Shown here: positions 36,191-46,808 of the stretch, piece after piece | Layout of the letters: the number at the start of each line of letters is the position of its first letter | Numbering within the stretch: position 1 is the stretch's first letter | Origin: Terriglobales bacterium | GTDB lineage: Bacteria > Acidobacteriota > Terriglobia > Terriglobales > Acidobacteriaceae | Direction of reading: 5' to 3' | Length of the DNA: 64,000 bases | Assembly (NCBI GenBank): GCA_035764005.1 | Contig: DASTZZ010000025.1 | Coordinates: 1-64,000, forward strand | Position numbers and translations under genes: made by a program | The notes under the pieces: model-generated | The model's input: the letters and a program-made list of their open reading frames with translations, nothing else | Databases searched by the model: none | What the model was told of the DNA's origin: nothing

Positions 36191-37285
36191 TCAGCTCGCC
36201 GCCGCGTAGTATCCCTTCCGTGCCTGCACCTTGTAGCCGTCTTTCGTCTTGATCTCTACCTTCCGGTAAGTGCCGTCGTGTTTGTCGTTGGTCGGTGTGT
36301 AGCCGATGCTGTATTGGCTGCGCAGCTCTTCCGAGATCTGATCAAAGGCCTTCTGCAATTTGTCCTGATTGTTCCCGACGTGGATTACTCGCCCGCCGGT
36401 TTCCTCGGAGAGCTTCCTCATCAGACCGGAGCCGGTGCCCATGGCAACGCCACTGTCGCTGATCAGCAGCACGTAGACGATCACGTCCGACTTCTGCGCC
36501 GCTTCAAGGGCGTCCTGCAGCTTTAACTGGCTGCCTTGGTCTTCCCCGTCGGTTAGCAGAACCAAAGCCTTGCGGCCTACTTCGCTGCGCAGCTTGTCGT
36601 GTGCGGCGAGATAGACCGCGTCATAAAGAAGAGTGCCTTTGGGTGGAATGTCTACTGGGCCTTGGCCAATTCCGGGGATTCCGCCTACTGCGCCGCCGGC
36701 ATTGATTTTGGCGGCGTCCATGCCCTTGCGAATATCGCGACCGTTGTTGGTGTAGTCCTGCAGGAGATCTACATTTACGTCGAAGCTGATGAGGAAGGCT
36801 TCGTCTTGCTTCCGCAGCATTCGTTGCAGGAACTGCGCCCCAACTTCTTTCTCAATCGGCAGCACGCGCTCCTGGCTGGCTGAGGTGTCGAGCAGGATGC
36901 CGATGGTCAGCGGAAGATTAGATTCCGCTTTGAAGTATTTAATTGTTTGCGGTTTGCCGTCTTCGCTTACCTGAAATTCATCTTTTGCCAGATTCGGCAA
37001 TAGCTGTCCCTTTTTATCCTTCACGTTGAAGAGAAGATTCACGACATCGACGTTAACCTTCAGCGTCTGCATAGGGTTATCGTCGCTTGGCTGGGTACGA
37101 TTGCGAATCACCGGCGAGCTGCCCTCGTCGCTGTTGGTCTGGGGGCCAGTGTCGGGATTCTTGGGCGGAGGCAGATCTTGAGTTTGTGGGAACGCAGGCA
37201 CCCACAACATCATCAAAGCAGAGAAGAGCAGCACAAAGCGTATCCAGCGGCTGGACGCACTGGGAACAGCGTGACAAAACTTCAT
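36191..37285 (-). CDS. VWFA-domain exported protein, acidobacterial type
   Basis: A 364-residue protein with a signal peptide (about 1-33, ending PAFPQ), a Pro/Asp-rich linker and a beta strand region containing NVKDKKGQLLPNLAKDEFQVSEDG, typical of the acidobacterial VWFA-related family. The von Willebrand A domain follows, with an intact metal motif DTSAS near 131 and LLTDGEDQGS near 245. The C-terminus (YRKVEIKTKDGYKVQARKGYY) matches the family. The role is probably protein binding in the periplasm or outside. It is divergent from a second member at 37398. Confidence 0.88.
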   Translation of the reverse strand: MKFCHAVPSASSRWIRFVLLFSALMMLWVPAFPQTQDLPPPKNPDTGPQTNSDEGSSPVIRNRTQPSDDNPMQTLKVNVDVVNLLFNVKDKKGQLLPNLAKDEFQVSEDGKPQTIKYFKAESNLPLTIGILLDTSASQERVLPIEKEVGAQFLQRMLRKQDEAFLISFDVNVDLLQDYTNNGRDIRKGMDAAKINAGGAVGGIPGIGQGPVDIPPKGTLLYDAVYLAAHDKLRSEVGRKALVLLTDGEDQGSQLKLQDALEAAQKSDVIVYVLLISDSGVAMGTGSGLMRKLSEETGGRVIHVGNNQDKLQKAFDQISEELRSQYSIGYTPTNDKHDGTYRKVEIKTKDGYKVQARKGYYAAAS

Positions 37286-37397
37286 AGTTGAGGCCCGGCT
37301 TTTTGCTAAGCTTTACACAATTCTATAGCTTCGTACGTTCAGACACACCAATGGGACGCATAGTCGCGGTATCTGCTTCTGCGCGGAGGACGAATTG

Positions 37398-38669
37398 ATG
37401 CGAGTGGGACGGTTTACCGCACTGATAACGACCATCGTGCTTCTCTGCACGTGGCTTCCGGCGCAATCACAGAAACAGAATTTGCCCGACGCCCCACAGC
37501 CCCAGCAGACGCTGCCTCCGGTACCGGCAACGGAGTCGAGCTCGCACGACACGCCTCCACCCGCGCCTACGGCCCAGCCGACGGAAAACAAAACAGCGGA
37601 ACCTGCTTCCACTCCGGCGCCAGCGACGCCGGAAACCAGTAAGGCTCCGGTTTCAACTCCACAAGAAGTCCGGAACCCCGAGACACCTGATACGCAGCGG
37701 CTCTATACCCTTGGCGTCAACGTTAACTTTATTGAGATTCCGGTCACGGTAAAGGACGATTCAGGTCGAATGGTTGAAGGCCTGCTGCCCAGGGATTTCA
37801 CTGTCTACGAAGACGGAGTGCGCCAGAAGCTGAGCTTTTTCACGAGCGATCCGCTGGCGATCTCAGCGGCGGTCCTCATCGATGTGAGCATGCCCGCGAC
37901 TGAGTTGCGCAAAGTGCAAGCCGGACTGCAAGCGCTTCAGGCAGCATTTAGTCCGTATGATGAAGTTGCGGTGTACACCTACGGAAACTCCGTGACTCGG
38001 GAGTCTGGATTTAATGCCGCCGGAGGTCGCTTGGGGGATGCCTTGAACCGCGTGGCCCAGGATAAGCATGGCACCTACAGCGGAGTGCCGGTCAGCGGCG
38101 GCCCGTTTGGGGCGGGTCCGACTGTGAATGGACATCCGATGGACCCCAGCGTTCCCCAGACGCCGATCATCCCACGCGAGCGCCACGTCCTCAATGATGC
38201 TGTGCTGGAAGCAGCGTTAGATTTGTCCAAAGTCCCGCCCGGCCGGAGGCGGATCATCATGGTCATTGGGGAAGGCCGTGAGGTCGGCAGCGACGCCTCT
38301 TACGCAGACGTTCTGAAAGTGTTGCTTACGAACAAAGTCAGCGTGTACGGCATTGGCGTTGGCACCGCCGGAGTTCCACTTGTGCGCAAGCTGGAACAGA
38401 TCAATCTTCCCGGAACGGGAAATTCGAACATCCTGCCGAAATATGCCAGCGCTACTGGAGGCGAGGTTTTCAGCGAAATTACTCGCCAGGCAATCGAGCA
38501 GGCTTATGCGTCGGTGACCGTCGTCGCGCGCAATCAGTACACGCTCGGCTATTACACGCAGGCTACGCTCGCGGACAACTACCGCGACATTGAGGTCCGA
38601 ATTGATCGTCCTGGACTGCGCGTAACGGCGAAAGCGGGCTATTATCCACTGCCTCCCGGGCGGAAGTGA
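37398..38669 (+). CDS. VWFA-domain exported protein with degenerate metal site
   Basis: A protein of about 423 residues related to the divergent neighbour. It has a signal peptide (to about 27), a 70-residue Pro/Thr/Ala-rich linker, the family strand VKDDSGRMVEGLLPRDFTVYEDG, and a VWFA domain. The metal motif reads DVSMP where DxSxS is expected, so one Ser is lost. The tail RDIEVRIDRPGLRVTAKAGYY is conserved. The ATG at 37398 is preferred because GGAGGA lies seven bases upstream. The pair probably arose by duplication and may act as partners. Confidence 0.87.
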   Translation: MRVGRFTALITTIVLLCTWLPAQSQKQNLPDAPQPQQTLPPVPATESSSHDTPPPAPTAQPTENKTAEPASTPAPATPETSKAPVSTPQEVRNPETPDTQRLYTLGVNVNFIEIPVTVKDDSGRMVEGLLPRDFTVYEDGVRQKLSFFTSDPLAISAAVLIDVSMPATELRKVQAGLQALQAAFSPYDEVAVYTYGNSVTRESGFNAAGGRLGDALNRVAQDKHGTYSGVPVSGGPFGAGPTVNGHPMDPSVPQTPIIPRERHVLNDAVLEAALDLSKVPPGRRRIIMVIGEGREVGSDASYADVLKVLLTNKVSVYGIGVGTAGVPLVRKLEQINLPGTGNSNILPKYASATGGEVFSEITRQAIEQAYASVTVVARNQYTLGYYTQATLADNYRDIEVRIDRPGLRVTAKAGYYPLPPGRK

Positions 38670-38814
38670 CCCCAAGTAGTTACCAGCGGAACCCTCGCTG
38701 CGCGCCTCATCTGAATGTTACGTTTGCCGATATGTTATAAGAACTTAGGTCAGGCAATTCTTCTTCCAAAGTTTCATTGCTGCCAGCGTGCGGCTCACCT
38801 GTGAGGACGGCTAA

Positions 38815-39399
38815 TTGAGCTTTATCAATTTCGCAGCTCGCGAAATCAACTGCAAAATCGTCTATTACGGGGCCGGTCTAGGCGGCAAGACTACCAACCT
38901 TCAGCATATTTTCAATAAGACCAATGAAAAGCAGAAGGGCAAGATGATCTCGCTGGCCACCGAGACCGATCGAACCCTCTTCTTCGATTTTCTGCCGCTG
39001 GACCTCGGCACAGTTCGCGGCTTCAAGACGCGATTCCATCTCTACACCGTACCCGGACAGGTGTTCTATGACGCCAGCCGCAAGCTCATTCTTCGCGGCG
39101 TTGATGGTGTGGTCTTCGTAGCGGATTCACAGCCCGAGCGCATGGACGCCAACATCGAAGCGCTCGACAATCTGCAGGACAACCTCAAAGAGCACGGCTA
39201 CGACTTCACCAAAATTCCCTACGTTCTCCAGCTCAACAAACGCGATCTGCCCAACGTTCTTCCGGTAGATCAACTGAAAAAAGAGCTGCTAAAGAAGAAC
39301 GAACCAGTCTTTGAAGCCGTCGCCTTCCAAGGCAACGGCGTTTTTGAAACCCTCCGCGAAGTCGCAAGACAGGTACTTGTCGAACTGAAGAAGGGTTGA
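38815..39399 (+). CDS. MglA-like small Ras-type GTPase
   Basis: A 194-residue GTPase resembling MglA, which sets cell polarity and motility in Myxococcus. It has P-loop [10 protein letters not shown] near 20, the switch region [21 protein letters not shown] near 65-85 and the guanine-binding LNKRDLP near 141. It starts at TTG with GAGG just upstream. No MglB (Roadblock) partner is adjacent. In Acidobacteria such proteins occur alone; a role in localisation of surface machines is inference. Confidence 0.9.
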   Translation: MSFINFAAREINCKIVYYGAGLGGKTTNLQHIFNKTNEKQKGKMISLATETDRTLFFDFLPLDLGTVRGFKTRFHLYTVPGQVFYDASRKLILRGVDGVVFVADSQPERMDANIEALDNLQDNLKEHGYDFTKIPYVLQLNKRDLPNVLPVDQLKKELLKKNEPVFEAVAFQGNGVFETLREVARQVLVELKKG

Positions 39400-39401
39400 T
39401 T

Positions 39402-39566
39402 AGAGCAATTTCACGTTGCTGTATCCGAGTTGCGTTAGGTCAGTACCGTTCGCGGTAGGGAATGGGTGCTTTCTTCGAGATCAGATGAACCCATCCGCTA
39501 CCGCGGACGGTACTGACTGATTTCAGGAATCACCGACTCAGTCACAGCAATTGTGAAATTGCTCTA
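39402..39566. repeat. Nested inverted repeat: TAGAGCAATTTCAC arms enclosing a family A copy
   Basis: The 14-base outer arms TAGAGCAATTTCAC and GTGAAATTGCTCTA are perfect inverses. Inside them, 39440-39516 is a complete family A hairpin (TCAGTACCGTTCGCGGTAG with CTACCGCGGACGGTACTGA). The element ends the MglA-like transcript region and precedes the groEL terminator. Confidence 0.85.
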
Positions 39567-39662
39567 GCCGCGGGCGAAGCCCGATTCGGGAATCCAAAGA
39601 AATCCATCAACTCTCATCGAATTGAAGCTGCCGATCAGCGATCTCGCTAATAAGCAAAATAA

Positions 39663-39690
39663 AAGCCCCGCATTTCCGCGGGGCTTGATT
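39663..39690 (-). terminator. Intrinsic terminator after groEL
   Basis: On the minus strand AAGCCCCGCGGAAATGCGGGGCTT, a nine-pair GC-rich stem, is followed by TTATTTTGC. It lies about 33 bases after the groEL stop codon. Confidence 0.8.
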
Positions 39691-39722
39691 TTGCCTTGAG
39701 CTTAGCAGCTCAGAAGCTGCTT

Positions 39723-41402
<1,680 letters not shown>

Positions 41403-41463
41403 TTAACCGCTTACTGCGGCCGATCATGTCTGAGCCGGCGTAGTGCCGGCGAAACGTCTCGTG

Positions 41464-41577
41464 GAGCTTCTAAGCTGCTAAGCTTCTCAGCTCCTAAGCT
41501 TTCAAAAACCGAAGGTCCATCGCTGCCTTTGGCTGTTGGCTTAGAAGCTCAGCAGCTAAGCAGCTTAGGAGCTTCTG
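41464..41577. repeat. Inverted repeat of AGCTTCTAAGCTGCTAAGC units between groES and groEL (family E)
   Basis: The left arm (41464-41501) is built from AGCTTCTAAGCTGCTAAGC-like units and the right arm (41539-41577) is its inverse, ending at the groES stop codon. The same kind of element occurs at 62479-62593, and a short fragment at 39697-39722. It could stabilise or partly terminate the groES message. Confidence 0.8.
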
Positions 41578-41898
41578 TTAACTTGCTTTCCTTACCGACT
41601 TCGCGGCGCCGGAGAGGATTCCGAGCACTTCTTCTTCGCGGATGATCAGCAGCTCTTCGCCGTCGATCTTGATCTCGTTACCTGCGTACTTGCCGAAGAG
41701 AATGCGATCGCCTTCTTTCACGTCTACAGGCTGTCTCTCGCCCTTGTCGTTCTTCTTGCCAGCACCAACGGCAATCACTTCACCCTCCTGCGGCTTCTCC
41801 TTCGCAGTGTCGGGAATGATGATGCCGCCACGAACGGTTTCGCCCTCTTCAACGCGGCGAACCAGAATGCGGTCATGCAATGGAGTTAGCTTTGCCAT
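41578..41898 (-). CDS. groS: Co-chaperonin GroES
   Basis: The lid of the GroEL chamber. The 106-residue protein starts [18 protein letters not shown], has the mobile loop ([18 protein letters not shown] near 20-37) and VGAGKK, typical of GroES. The C-terminal tail of about 10 residues is slightly longer than usual. It is the first gene of the operon, downstream of an HrcA-type operator with a 140-base leader. Confidence 0.97.
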   Translation of the reverse strand: MAKLTPLHDRILVRRVEEGETVRGGIIIPDTAKEKPQEGEVIAVGAGKKNDKGERQPVDVKEGDRILFGKYAGNEIKIDGEELLIIREEEVLGILSGAAKSVRKAS

Positions 41899-42037
41899 GT
41901 CCTAATCGACTCCTTGTGAGTTGTCTAAAATTTGAAGTTGTGTTTCCAAGCTGTTGAAAATACGAGCAAACTTTGATCGCTATCCGTGAGCGACAACCGG
42001 GGAAGCAGGCCGTCAGGACAGCGGGCGCGAGTGGCTG

Positions 42038-42092
42038 TTAGCACTTACGCCTTACGAGTGCTAATTGTAGATAGGCTGTTCTGAGTTGTCAA
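42038..42092 (-). promoter_or_regulatory. CIRCE operator and overlapping promoter of groES-groEL
   Basis: TTAGCACTT and GAGTGCTAA (42038-42064) are separated by nine bases, matching CIRCE except one base. On the minus strand a perfect -35 TTGACA (42087-42092), 17-base spacer and -10 TACAAT (42064-42069) end at the CIRCE, so transcription would start inside the operator. HrcA, itself not in this window, should repress it at normal temperature. Confidence 0.92.
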
Positions 42093-42231
42093 GAAGCTAG
42101 TTGTGAAACTTGAGTGAAAGACACTCAATGCGAGAACCTCGGCAGAAATCCGACTCCAGATACGACTTTTGGTGGTCTCGACGTTACCACCGTACATTGA
42201 CCGCTCAGAGAGCGGCCGATAGTCTGCACTC

Positions 42232-42681
42232 ATGGCTCTCGCAGCGCAGGAAAAGACAAGCTCGCCGAATCCGCTGAATCTGGTCACCGCAAATGACTGG
42301 GTACTAATCAAGGCTGGTGCTCGCCAGATGAAGTTCAACGCGGGGGACGTGCTCATTCATCAGGATTCTCCAGGCGGAACGCTCTTCCTGTTGCGCAGCG
42401 GAAGCGCCCGCATCGAAGCCAATGGAGTTCTACTGACTAAGATTGGGCCGGGGCAGATTTGCGGCGAGATCGCGTTCCTTGAAAACTGCCTATGCAGTGC
42501 CACGGTGATCGCAGAAACCGAAGTCGAAGTGGACGCGATCGACTGCGCCGAGCTGCATCGCATCTTCCGCATGTTCCCGCACGTAGGAGCCAGGTTCTAT
42601 CAGTCGCTCGCTGTGCTACTGTCACGCCGCCTGCGCGAAACATCGCACAGCTTCCTCGAAGCCCAGAAGCGCCGATTTTAA
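42232..42681 (+). CDS. Cyclic nucleotide-binding-domain protein
   Basis: A 149-residue protein almost wholly made of one cNMP-binding fold (residues 25-125): FNAGDVLIHQDSPGGTLFLLRSGSARI, IGPGQICGEIAFLENCLCSATVIAETEVEV. The phosphate-binding segment GEIAFL...SATV is close to the CAP family. There is no helix-turn-helix, so it is not a Crp-type regulator by itself; it may act as a ligand-sensing partner. It begins opposite the groES operator, and its stop touches a palindromic repeat. Confidence 0.8.
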   Translation: MALAAQEKTSSPNPLNLVTANDWVLIKAGARQMKFNAGDVLIHQDSPGGTLFLLRSGSARIEANGVLLTKIGPGQICGEIAFLENCLCSATVIAETEVEVDAIDCAELHRIFRMFPHVGARFYQSLAVLLSRRLRETSHSFLEAQKRRF

Positions 42682-42817
42682 CGGAACCGCGGGCGGTAGC
42701 CGGGGGGGGCAGCCGCTTCTGTTGCGGCTGCGCTCGTTTCCGAATGCCGAGGATGTCACAAGTCCGGAGCTGGCCATTCGCCATCTCCGGCCCACCCCTA
42801 CCGGCGCCGGTTCTGTT
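42680..42817. repeat. Palindromic repeat, family F (ACGGAACCGC... type), copy 1
   Basis: The arms AACGGAACCGCGGGCGGTAG and CTACCGGCGCCGGTTCTGTT are inverted, with inner CAGCCGCTTCTGTTGCGGCTG and CCGGAGCTGGCCATTCG/CGCCATCTCCGG hairpins. It lies between convergent genes. The CTA at 42798 is the stop codon (TAG on the minus strand) of the hydrolase gene. A second copy is at 59158. Confidence 0.85.
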
Positions 42818-43817
42818 GTTGCATGGCTTCCACCATTTCCCGAATTGCATCCACCACCAACTCGGGTTCGTCGAGCTGGATCCAATGCCCGCTTTTTTCT
42901 GCCATCACTATTTTGGTCCTGGTTGAAATTCGTCGAGCGTATGCGTCCTGATCAGTCGGATGCTCATTCTGCGCACCGACGAGCATTGTGACTGGCAAGC
43001 CCAAAACGGGAAAGTCGGAAGATTCAACGATGCTCTGCGCCAGGCACTCGAAATGCCGCGCCATGCCTTCGAAGCTCTTGGACTGCTTCCAGTGGCAGGC
43101 GACCAGAGGCCAAGTCTCTTCCGGCATTTTGCGCACCTGCCCGCCAATGCGATCGGTGACCTCAGCGGCCCGCCCGCTCCATGCTTTCGCTGCAGCCCTC
43201 GGCAGCAGACGGTTGCCGGCGAGAAGCAGGTTCAGGCAAACGCGAACCACGCCCAGCCGCGCTGCCAGCGCTCCCCGGCGTGCCAGCCGAATACCGTGCG
43301 CAATCATTCGTTGCTGCTGTTCGGTGATGGGAGTCCATTCGGCTGGATCAAGAGGATCGACCAGCACCAGCCCGGCAGTCTCATTGCCGAACTCTGACGC
43401 GAATGCACGCACAATCAGCCCACCGAACGAGTGTCCGACCAGGATGTAAGGCGCAGGAATATGAGCAGCCTGAAGTAAAGCATGAAGCTGGCGCGCCAAA
43501 GCTGTTGGTGCGCATGGCTGATTGCACAAATCGCTCCAGCCCAGGCCAGAGCGATCGTAGCTGCAGACACGCGCGAATCGAGCGGCCTCGTTTTGCACTC
43601 TGCGCCAGTTGAGCGACGAAGCCGAAATTCCCGATTCGAGAATGACAGATGGCCCGGAGCCGATTTCGTAAAGATGAAGCCGATGCCCGCCGACGTCGAT
43701 CAGCCGGCCCGGAGCAGGGAAGCGGCGCTGGTCAGATCGCAAGCCGAGCGTCTGATAGACGATGCCGCAGACCACCAGCAGCACTGCAATTCCGATGGCG
43801 ATAGCAAAATAGAGCAC
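42798..43817 (-). CDS. Alpha/beta hydrolase with N-terminal membrane anchor
   Basis: A protein of about 339 residues with a hydrophobic N-terminus (YFAIAIGIAVLLVVCGIVY) and an alpha/beta-hydrolase domain. The nucleophile is Ser in VGHSFGG near 137, and the later GAQNEHPTDQ and EKSGHWIQLDEP supply the Asp and His of the triad. The start at GTG 43817 is tentative; the frame is open far upstream, but that part overlaps another gene. The C-terminal residues QNRRR and the stop are encoded by the palindromic repeat. Its start lies nine bases after the stop of the upstream membrane-protein gene. Confidence 0.75.
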   Translation of the reverse strand: MLYFAIAIGIAVLLVVCGIVYQTLGLRSDQRRFPAPGRLIDVGGHRLHLYEIGSGPSVILESGISASSLNWRRVQNEAARFARVCSYDRSGLGWSDLCNQPCAPTALARQLHALLQAAHIPAPYILVGHSFGGLIVRAFASEFGNETAGLVLVDPLDPAEWTPITEQQQRMIAHGIRLARRGALAARLGVVRVCLNLLLAGNRLLPRAAAKAWSGRAAEVTDRIGGQVRKMPEETWPLVACHWKQSKSFEGMARHFECLAQSIVESSDFPVLGLPVTMLVGAQNEHPTDQDAYARRISTRTKIVMAEKSGHWIQLDEPELVVDAIREMVEAMQQQNRRR

Positions 43818-43825
43818 GCGGAGGA

Positions 43826-44548
43826 TCAGTCCGAGACGGCGAGTTCGCCGGGGAGGATCGGACGCGTGCGTGGCAGATAGCCTCTCACTGCCAGCGCACC
43901 CATAAACGCGAGCACGCCGACAAATCCGCAGAGACGAAGCATGTCGAACGCTCGGCCTCGCGGCAGCCACCACCACAGCAATCCCAAAATGGGCTGCGCG
44001 ACGACACACGCCCACACGGTGCCGTAGAAGTATCGGCGCTCGTGTCCTTCTCCGACAGTGGAGCGCTTTACGCGTGGAAGCAGACCGAGAGCTCCGAGAA
44101 TCCAAAAGGTTGCGGCCAGAGGAAAGTAGAAATGCGAGTAGATCTGCTGCAATCGCCAGTGTCCCGTGATGATCGCGCCGATGAGTCCGCTGATATTCAG
44201 CACGGCGTAGGTGACCAACTCGCTCCACGCAAGCGTGTAGCAGATGCGTCGATAAAGAGGATTAGGACGGTCCTCGGTAAAGCGGATGATGTACGGCTTG
44301 GGTTCCACTCCGGGAAGCTGACCGCACAGTGCTGCAATACCAGTTCCGATCATCACAACGCCGAGCGATGCAGCCATATACGGATGCAGTCCGTGCGCGA
44401 AGAGATCGAAAGTAAACGGGCCGGGAGCGAGATAGAAAACGGCGATCCAGATAGGCCAATGCGCGAAGCGGTAATGCAGTTTGTTGCGCTCGCGAATCTT
44501 GCGCTCACTGGCGTACTCGAAGCGGACGGCGACGGAGGAGTTCGACAT
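43826..44548 (-). CDS. Polytopic membrane protein of unknown function
   Basis: About 240 residues. The ATG at 44548 gives MSNSSVAVRFEYASERKIRERN, an amphipathic start; the longer frame overlaps the preceding gene and is discarded. Five to six hydrophobic segments follow (WPIWIAVFYLAPGPFTFDLF, AASLGVVMIGTGIAALCG and others). No motif is recognised. It lies between the nuclease-like gene and the hydrolase, and is probably cotranscribed with both. Confidence 0.6.
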   Translation of the reverse strand: MSNSSVAVRFEYASERKIRERNKLHYRFAHWPIWIAVFYLAPGPFTFDLFAHGLHPYMAASLGVVMIGTGIAALCGQLPGVEPKPYIIRFTEDRPNPLYRRICYTLAWSELVTYAVLNISGLIGAIITGHWRLQQIYSHFYFPLAATFWILGALGLLPRVKRSTVGEGHERRYFYGTVWACVVAQPILGLLWWWLPRGRAFDMLRLCGFVGVLAFMGALAVRGYLPRTRPILPGELAVSD

Positions 44549-44567
44549 CAGCAAAGGGCTCCGCCGG

Positions 44568-45425
44568 TCAATATCCCACAGAGCTTGCGGCCACATCAAC
44601 CGCAGTGCCGATTCCATACTTGAGCGCGAGGAAACGTTGCAGAGAAGCCGGCAACGTTTCGGCCAGTTCCTGCCAGGTGAGCAGCTTGCAGCGTGTGCGC
44701 AGTTGCGATGTTGAGATTGCGCCGAGCACTTCAAACCAATCCTGAATCAGATCAGTGCGACGCGCGTCGGTGATGAGGCAAAAGCTTGCGCTGTGCGTGT
44801 TTGCGGCGAGCACGTTGCGCAGCAACTGGTAGCAGCGGTATTGCTTCCGCGAGCGAGGGAGCTGATTCAGGTGGAAGACGTCGCGAAAATCCAAGTACTC
44901 GTGCATGCGTTTGAAATCGCAGTTCTCGAATGATGATTCCGTCAGCTTGGACTCGACGAGAAGGGAACCGAGCTTCATGTCCACTTCTGTTCTGTCGAAC
45001 TTTTCGTTCGCGAGAGGAACACGAGCGCGCCATCCGAAGATTGGGACTGCAGGTCCGTCGAGCCCAAGCAAGCTGAGCACCCGATAAGAGCTGCGCACGC
45101 GCGGATGGCAGAAGACATTCATCAGCAGCGCGTCCGAGCTGCAGCATGAATCGAGTTCGCAAAGGCGCCGATCGTCTTCGAGGTTCCGCAGCTTGTCGGG
45201 AACGGTTAAAACTTTGCCCAAACGCTTGCGCCAAATCGATCGCCGAAGAATCGCACGATAGCTTGCAGGATGGAAATTGCCGTGAGTCTGGCGTTCGAGA
45301 TCAGGATCAAAGACAACGCTCCCGAAATCGAAGTGGCTACGGCGGAAGTAAATCCGATTTGCCTGCGCATACTCCACGGCTCGTTGAGTAATTTCCTGCC
45401 GGAGTTGTGAGGCTTGAAGCGACAT
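44568..45425 (-). CDS. Putative PD-(D/E)XK nuclease-like protein
   Basis: A 285-residue soluble protein. The segment RTEVDMKLGSLLVESKLTES near 145-165 fits the E...D...ExK core of PD-(D/E)XK nucleases, and RKQYRCYQLLRNVLAA with later DARRTDLIQDWFEV resembles proteins annotated as putative restriction endonucleases related to PGN_0703. There is no methylase nearby, so a restriction role is not established. It is divergent from the GAF protein. Confidence 0.5.
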   Translation of the reverse strand: MSLQASQLRQEITQRAVEYAQANRIYFRRSHFDFGSVVFDPDLERQTHGNFHPASYRAILRRSIWRKRLGKVLTVPDKLRNLEDDRRLCELDSCCSSDALLMNVFCHPRVRSSYRVLSLLGLDGPAVPIFGWRARVPLANEKFDRTEVDMKLGSLLVESKLTESSFENCDFKRMHEYLDFRDVFHLNQLPRSRKQYRCYQLLRNVLAANTHSASFCLITDARRTDLIQDWFEVLGAISTSQLRTRCKLLTWQELAETLPASLQRFLALKYGIGTAVDVAASSVGY

Positions 45426-45468
45426 TGCTTGAATTATTCATCATATTCTGACTACTTCCTTATAGGCC

Positions 45469-45649
45469 TGTCATTCTGAGCGCGTCCTTTTGCGCGAAGG
45501 ATCTCCGGCGATGTTTCGCACTTAGCTGTCGTCGGCATGGCTCTTCCACCATAAAGTCGACAGCGATTGCCGAGGAGCCTCGCGGAATCCGTCTTCGCTA
45601 TAAGCATCGCAGGAGATCCTTCGTCCGCTGAGGCGGACTCAGCATGACA
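45469..45649. repeat. Palindromic repeat, family G (TGTCATTCTGAGC type)
   Basis: The outer arms TGTCATTCTGAG and CTCAGCATGACA are near-perfect inverses, and the inner CGAAGGATCTCC / GGAGATCCTTCG pair encloses a less regular centre with the symmetric CATGGCTCTTCC region. It lies in the divergent gap between the nuclease-like and GAF genes, where I see no other feature. Confidence 0.8.
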
Positions 45650-45822
45650 GAGCAGAAAGAGCGAGCGGAAATTCTAATGACCTGACGACGCAGTCGGCGT
45701 CGTCATCGCGGGACAACGCGCAGCGCAAATGTACCATTGCTGTCACTCGCACAGTGAGCGCGCGAAATTTATCTTCGACAAATCAGTTCCTACTTCGTCG
45801 GGATCGGGGCGCGCACTTCGGG

Positions 45823-46599
45823 ATGTCAAAATTCAGGGCCGCAGATGTTACCTTCCTGCAATTACAGAACACCGTATTTTGCGTGAGCTGTGAACTTATC
45901 AGCTACAACAACACAACCAAATGCCTGGCGTGCAGCAGCACGGCGCTGCTGAGCCTGTCGCGAGTGCTCGGCGGAGCGATTCGCGAACAGGATCGTGCTC
46001 GATTGATTGATGACGCTGTCATCAATCGGGTGGTCGAGAACATCCTGGAGAAGAACAAACCATCAGAGTTTGTCTCCGAAAGTTCAACCTTACTATGTGC
46101 AGAGCCGGCGATGACCGGCCTGACGTGCCGCACTCTGCCGCAAGCACTGCCGCAGCTTCAGCCCGCCATGCGCTGGGTATTGGAGCGTGCCTGCACAGCT
46201 ACTCGCGCCGACGGCGCCGCGCTCGCGCTTGCGCGTCGAGGAAAGCTCGTTTGTCATGCCCATGCCGGAGCATCGGTTCCCGATCTCGGAGTTGAGATCG
46301 ACCTGAACCGCGGCATCTCCGGCCTTTGCGCTCGTACTGCAATGAGCTGGCGCTGCGATTCATCGGAGCACGATCCCTATGTGGATCGCACACGCTGCCG
46401 CGAGTTAGGAACGCAGTCGGTGTTGGCCGCGCCGGTTTCTCATCTCAACAGCGTGCTCGGCGTGCTCGAAATATTCTCCGGTCAGAAGAACGCATTTTCC
46501 GATCAGGATGTCGCCACGGTCCAATTGCTAACCGGTCTTCTGGTCGTTGCGATTACTCGTGGAAGTCGTGCCCCTGACATAGCGGAAATTGTTGCCTAA
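45823..46599 (+). CDS. GAF-domain sensor protein with N-terminal zinc-ribbon motif
   Basis: About 258 residues. After a short N-terminal strand, CVSCELISYNNTTKCLACSS looks like a zinc ribbon with two CxxC pairs. A GAF domain follows at about 110-245 (LPQLQPAMRWVLERACTATRADGAALAL through FSDQDVATVQLLTGLLVVA), the kind that binds cyclic nucleotides or small molecules. No output domain is attached. A start at GTG 45754 is possible, but the ATG at 45823 gives a family-like N-terminus. Confidence 0.72.
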   Translation: MSKFRAADVTFLQLQNTVFCVSCELISYNNTTKCLACSSTALLSLSRVLGGAIREQDRARLIDDAVINRVVENILEKNKPSEFVSESSTLLCAEPAMTGLTCRTLPQALPQLQPAMRWVLERACTATRADGAALALARRGKLVCHAHAGASVPDLGVEIDLNRGISGLCARTAMSWRCDSSEHDPYVDRTRCRELGTQSVLAAPVSHLNSVLGVLEIFSGQKNAFSDQDVATVQLLTGLLVVAITRGSRAPDIAEIVA

Positions 46600-46808
46600 C
46601 ACGGATCAGTTGGCTGGCCACAAAGCGACCGTGGCAAATAGTGGCGGAAGCTTGGCATGCACAATCCGCAAATGAGCGCGTTCCTGGCGTGCTGTGTCCC
46701 GATAGCGTGATCGGCCCTGAGCATTGCACAGCCCTCGCAACGATGGTGGATGGAAGCGCGGTACAAAATTACCGTAAACTGGGCGACACTCATATTCCGA
46801 GAAGCGGC

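Noticed and set aside
43826-44228. Upstream part of the 476-residue frame containing the alpha/beta hydrolase
   Set aside because: It overlaps the membrane-protein gene in another frame, and its composition (Arg/His-rich) is not protein-like. Only the part from about 43817 is kept.
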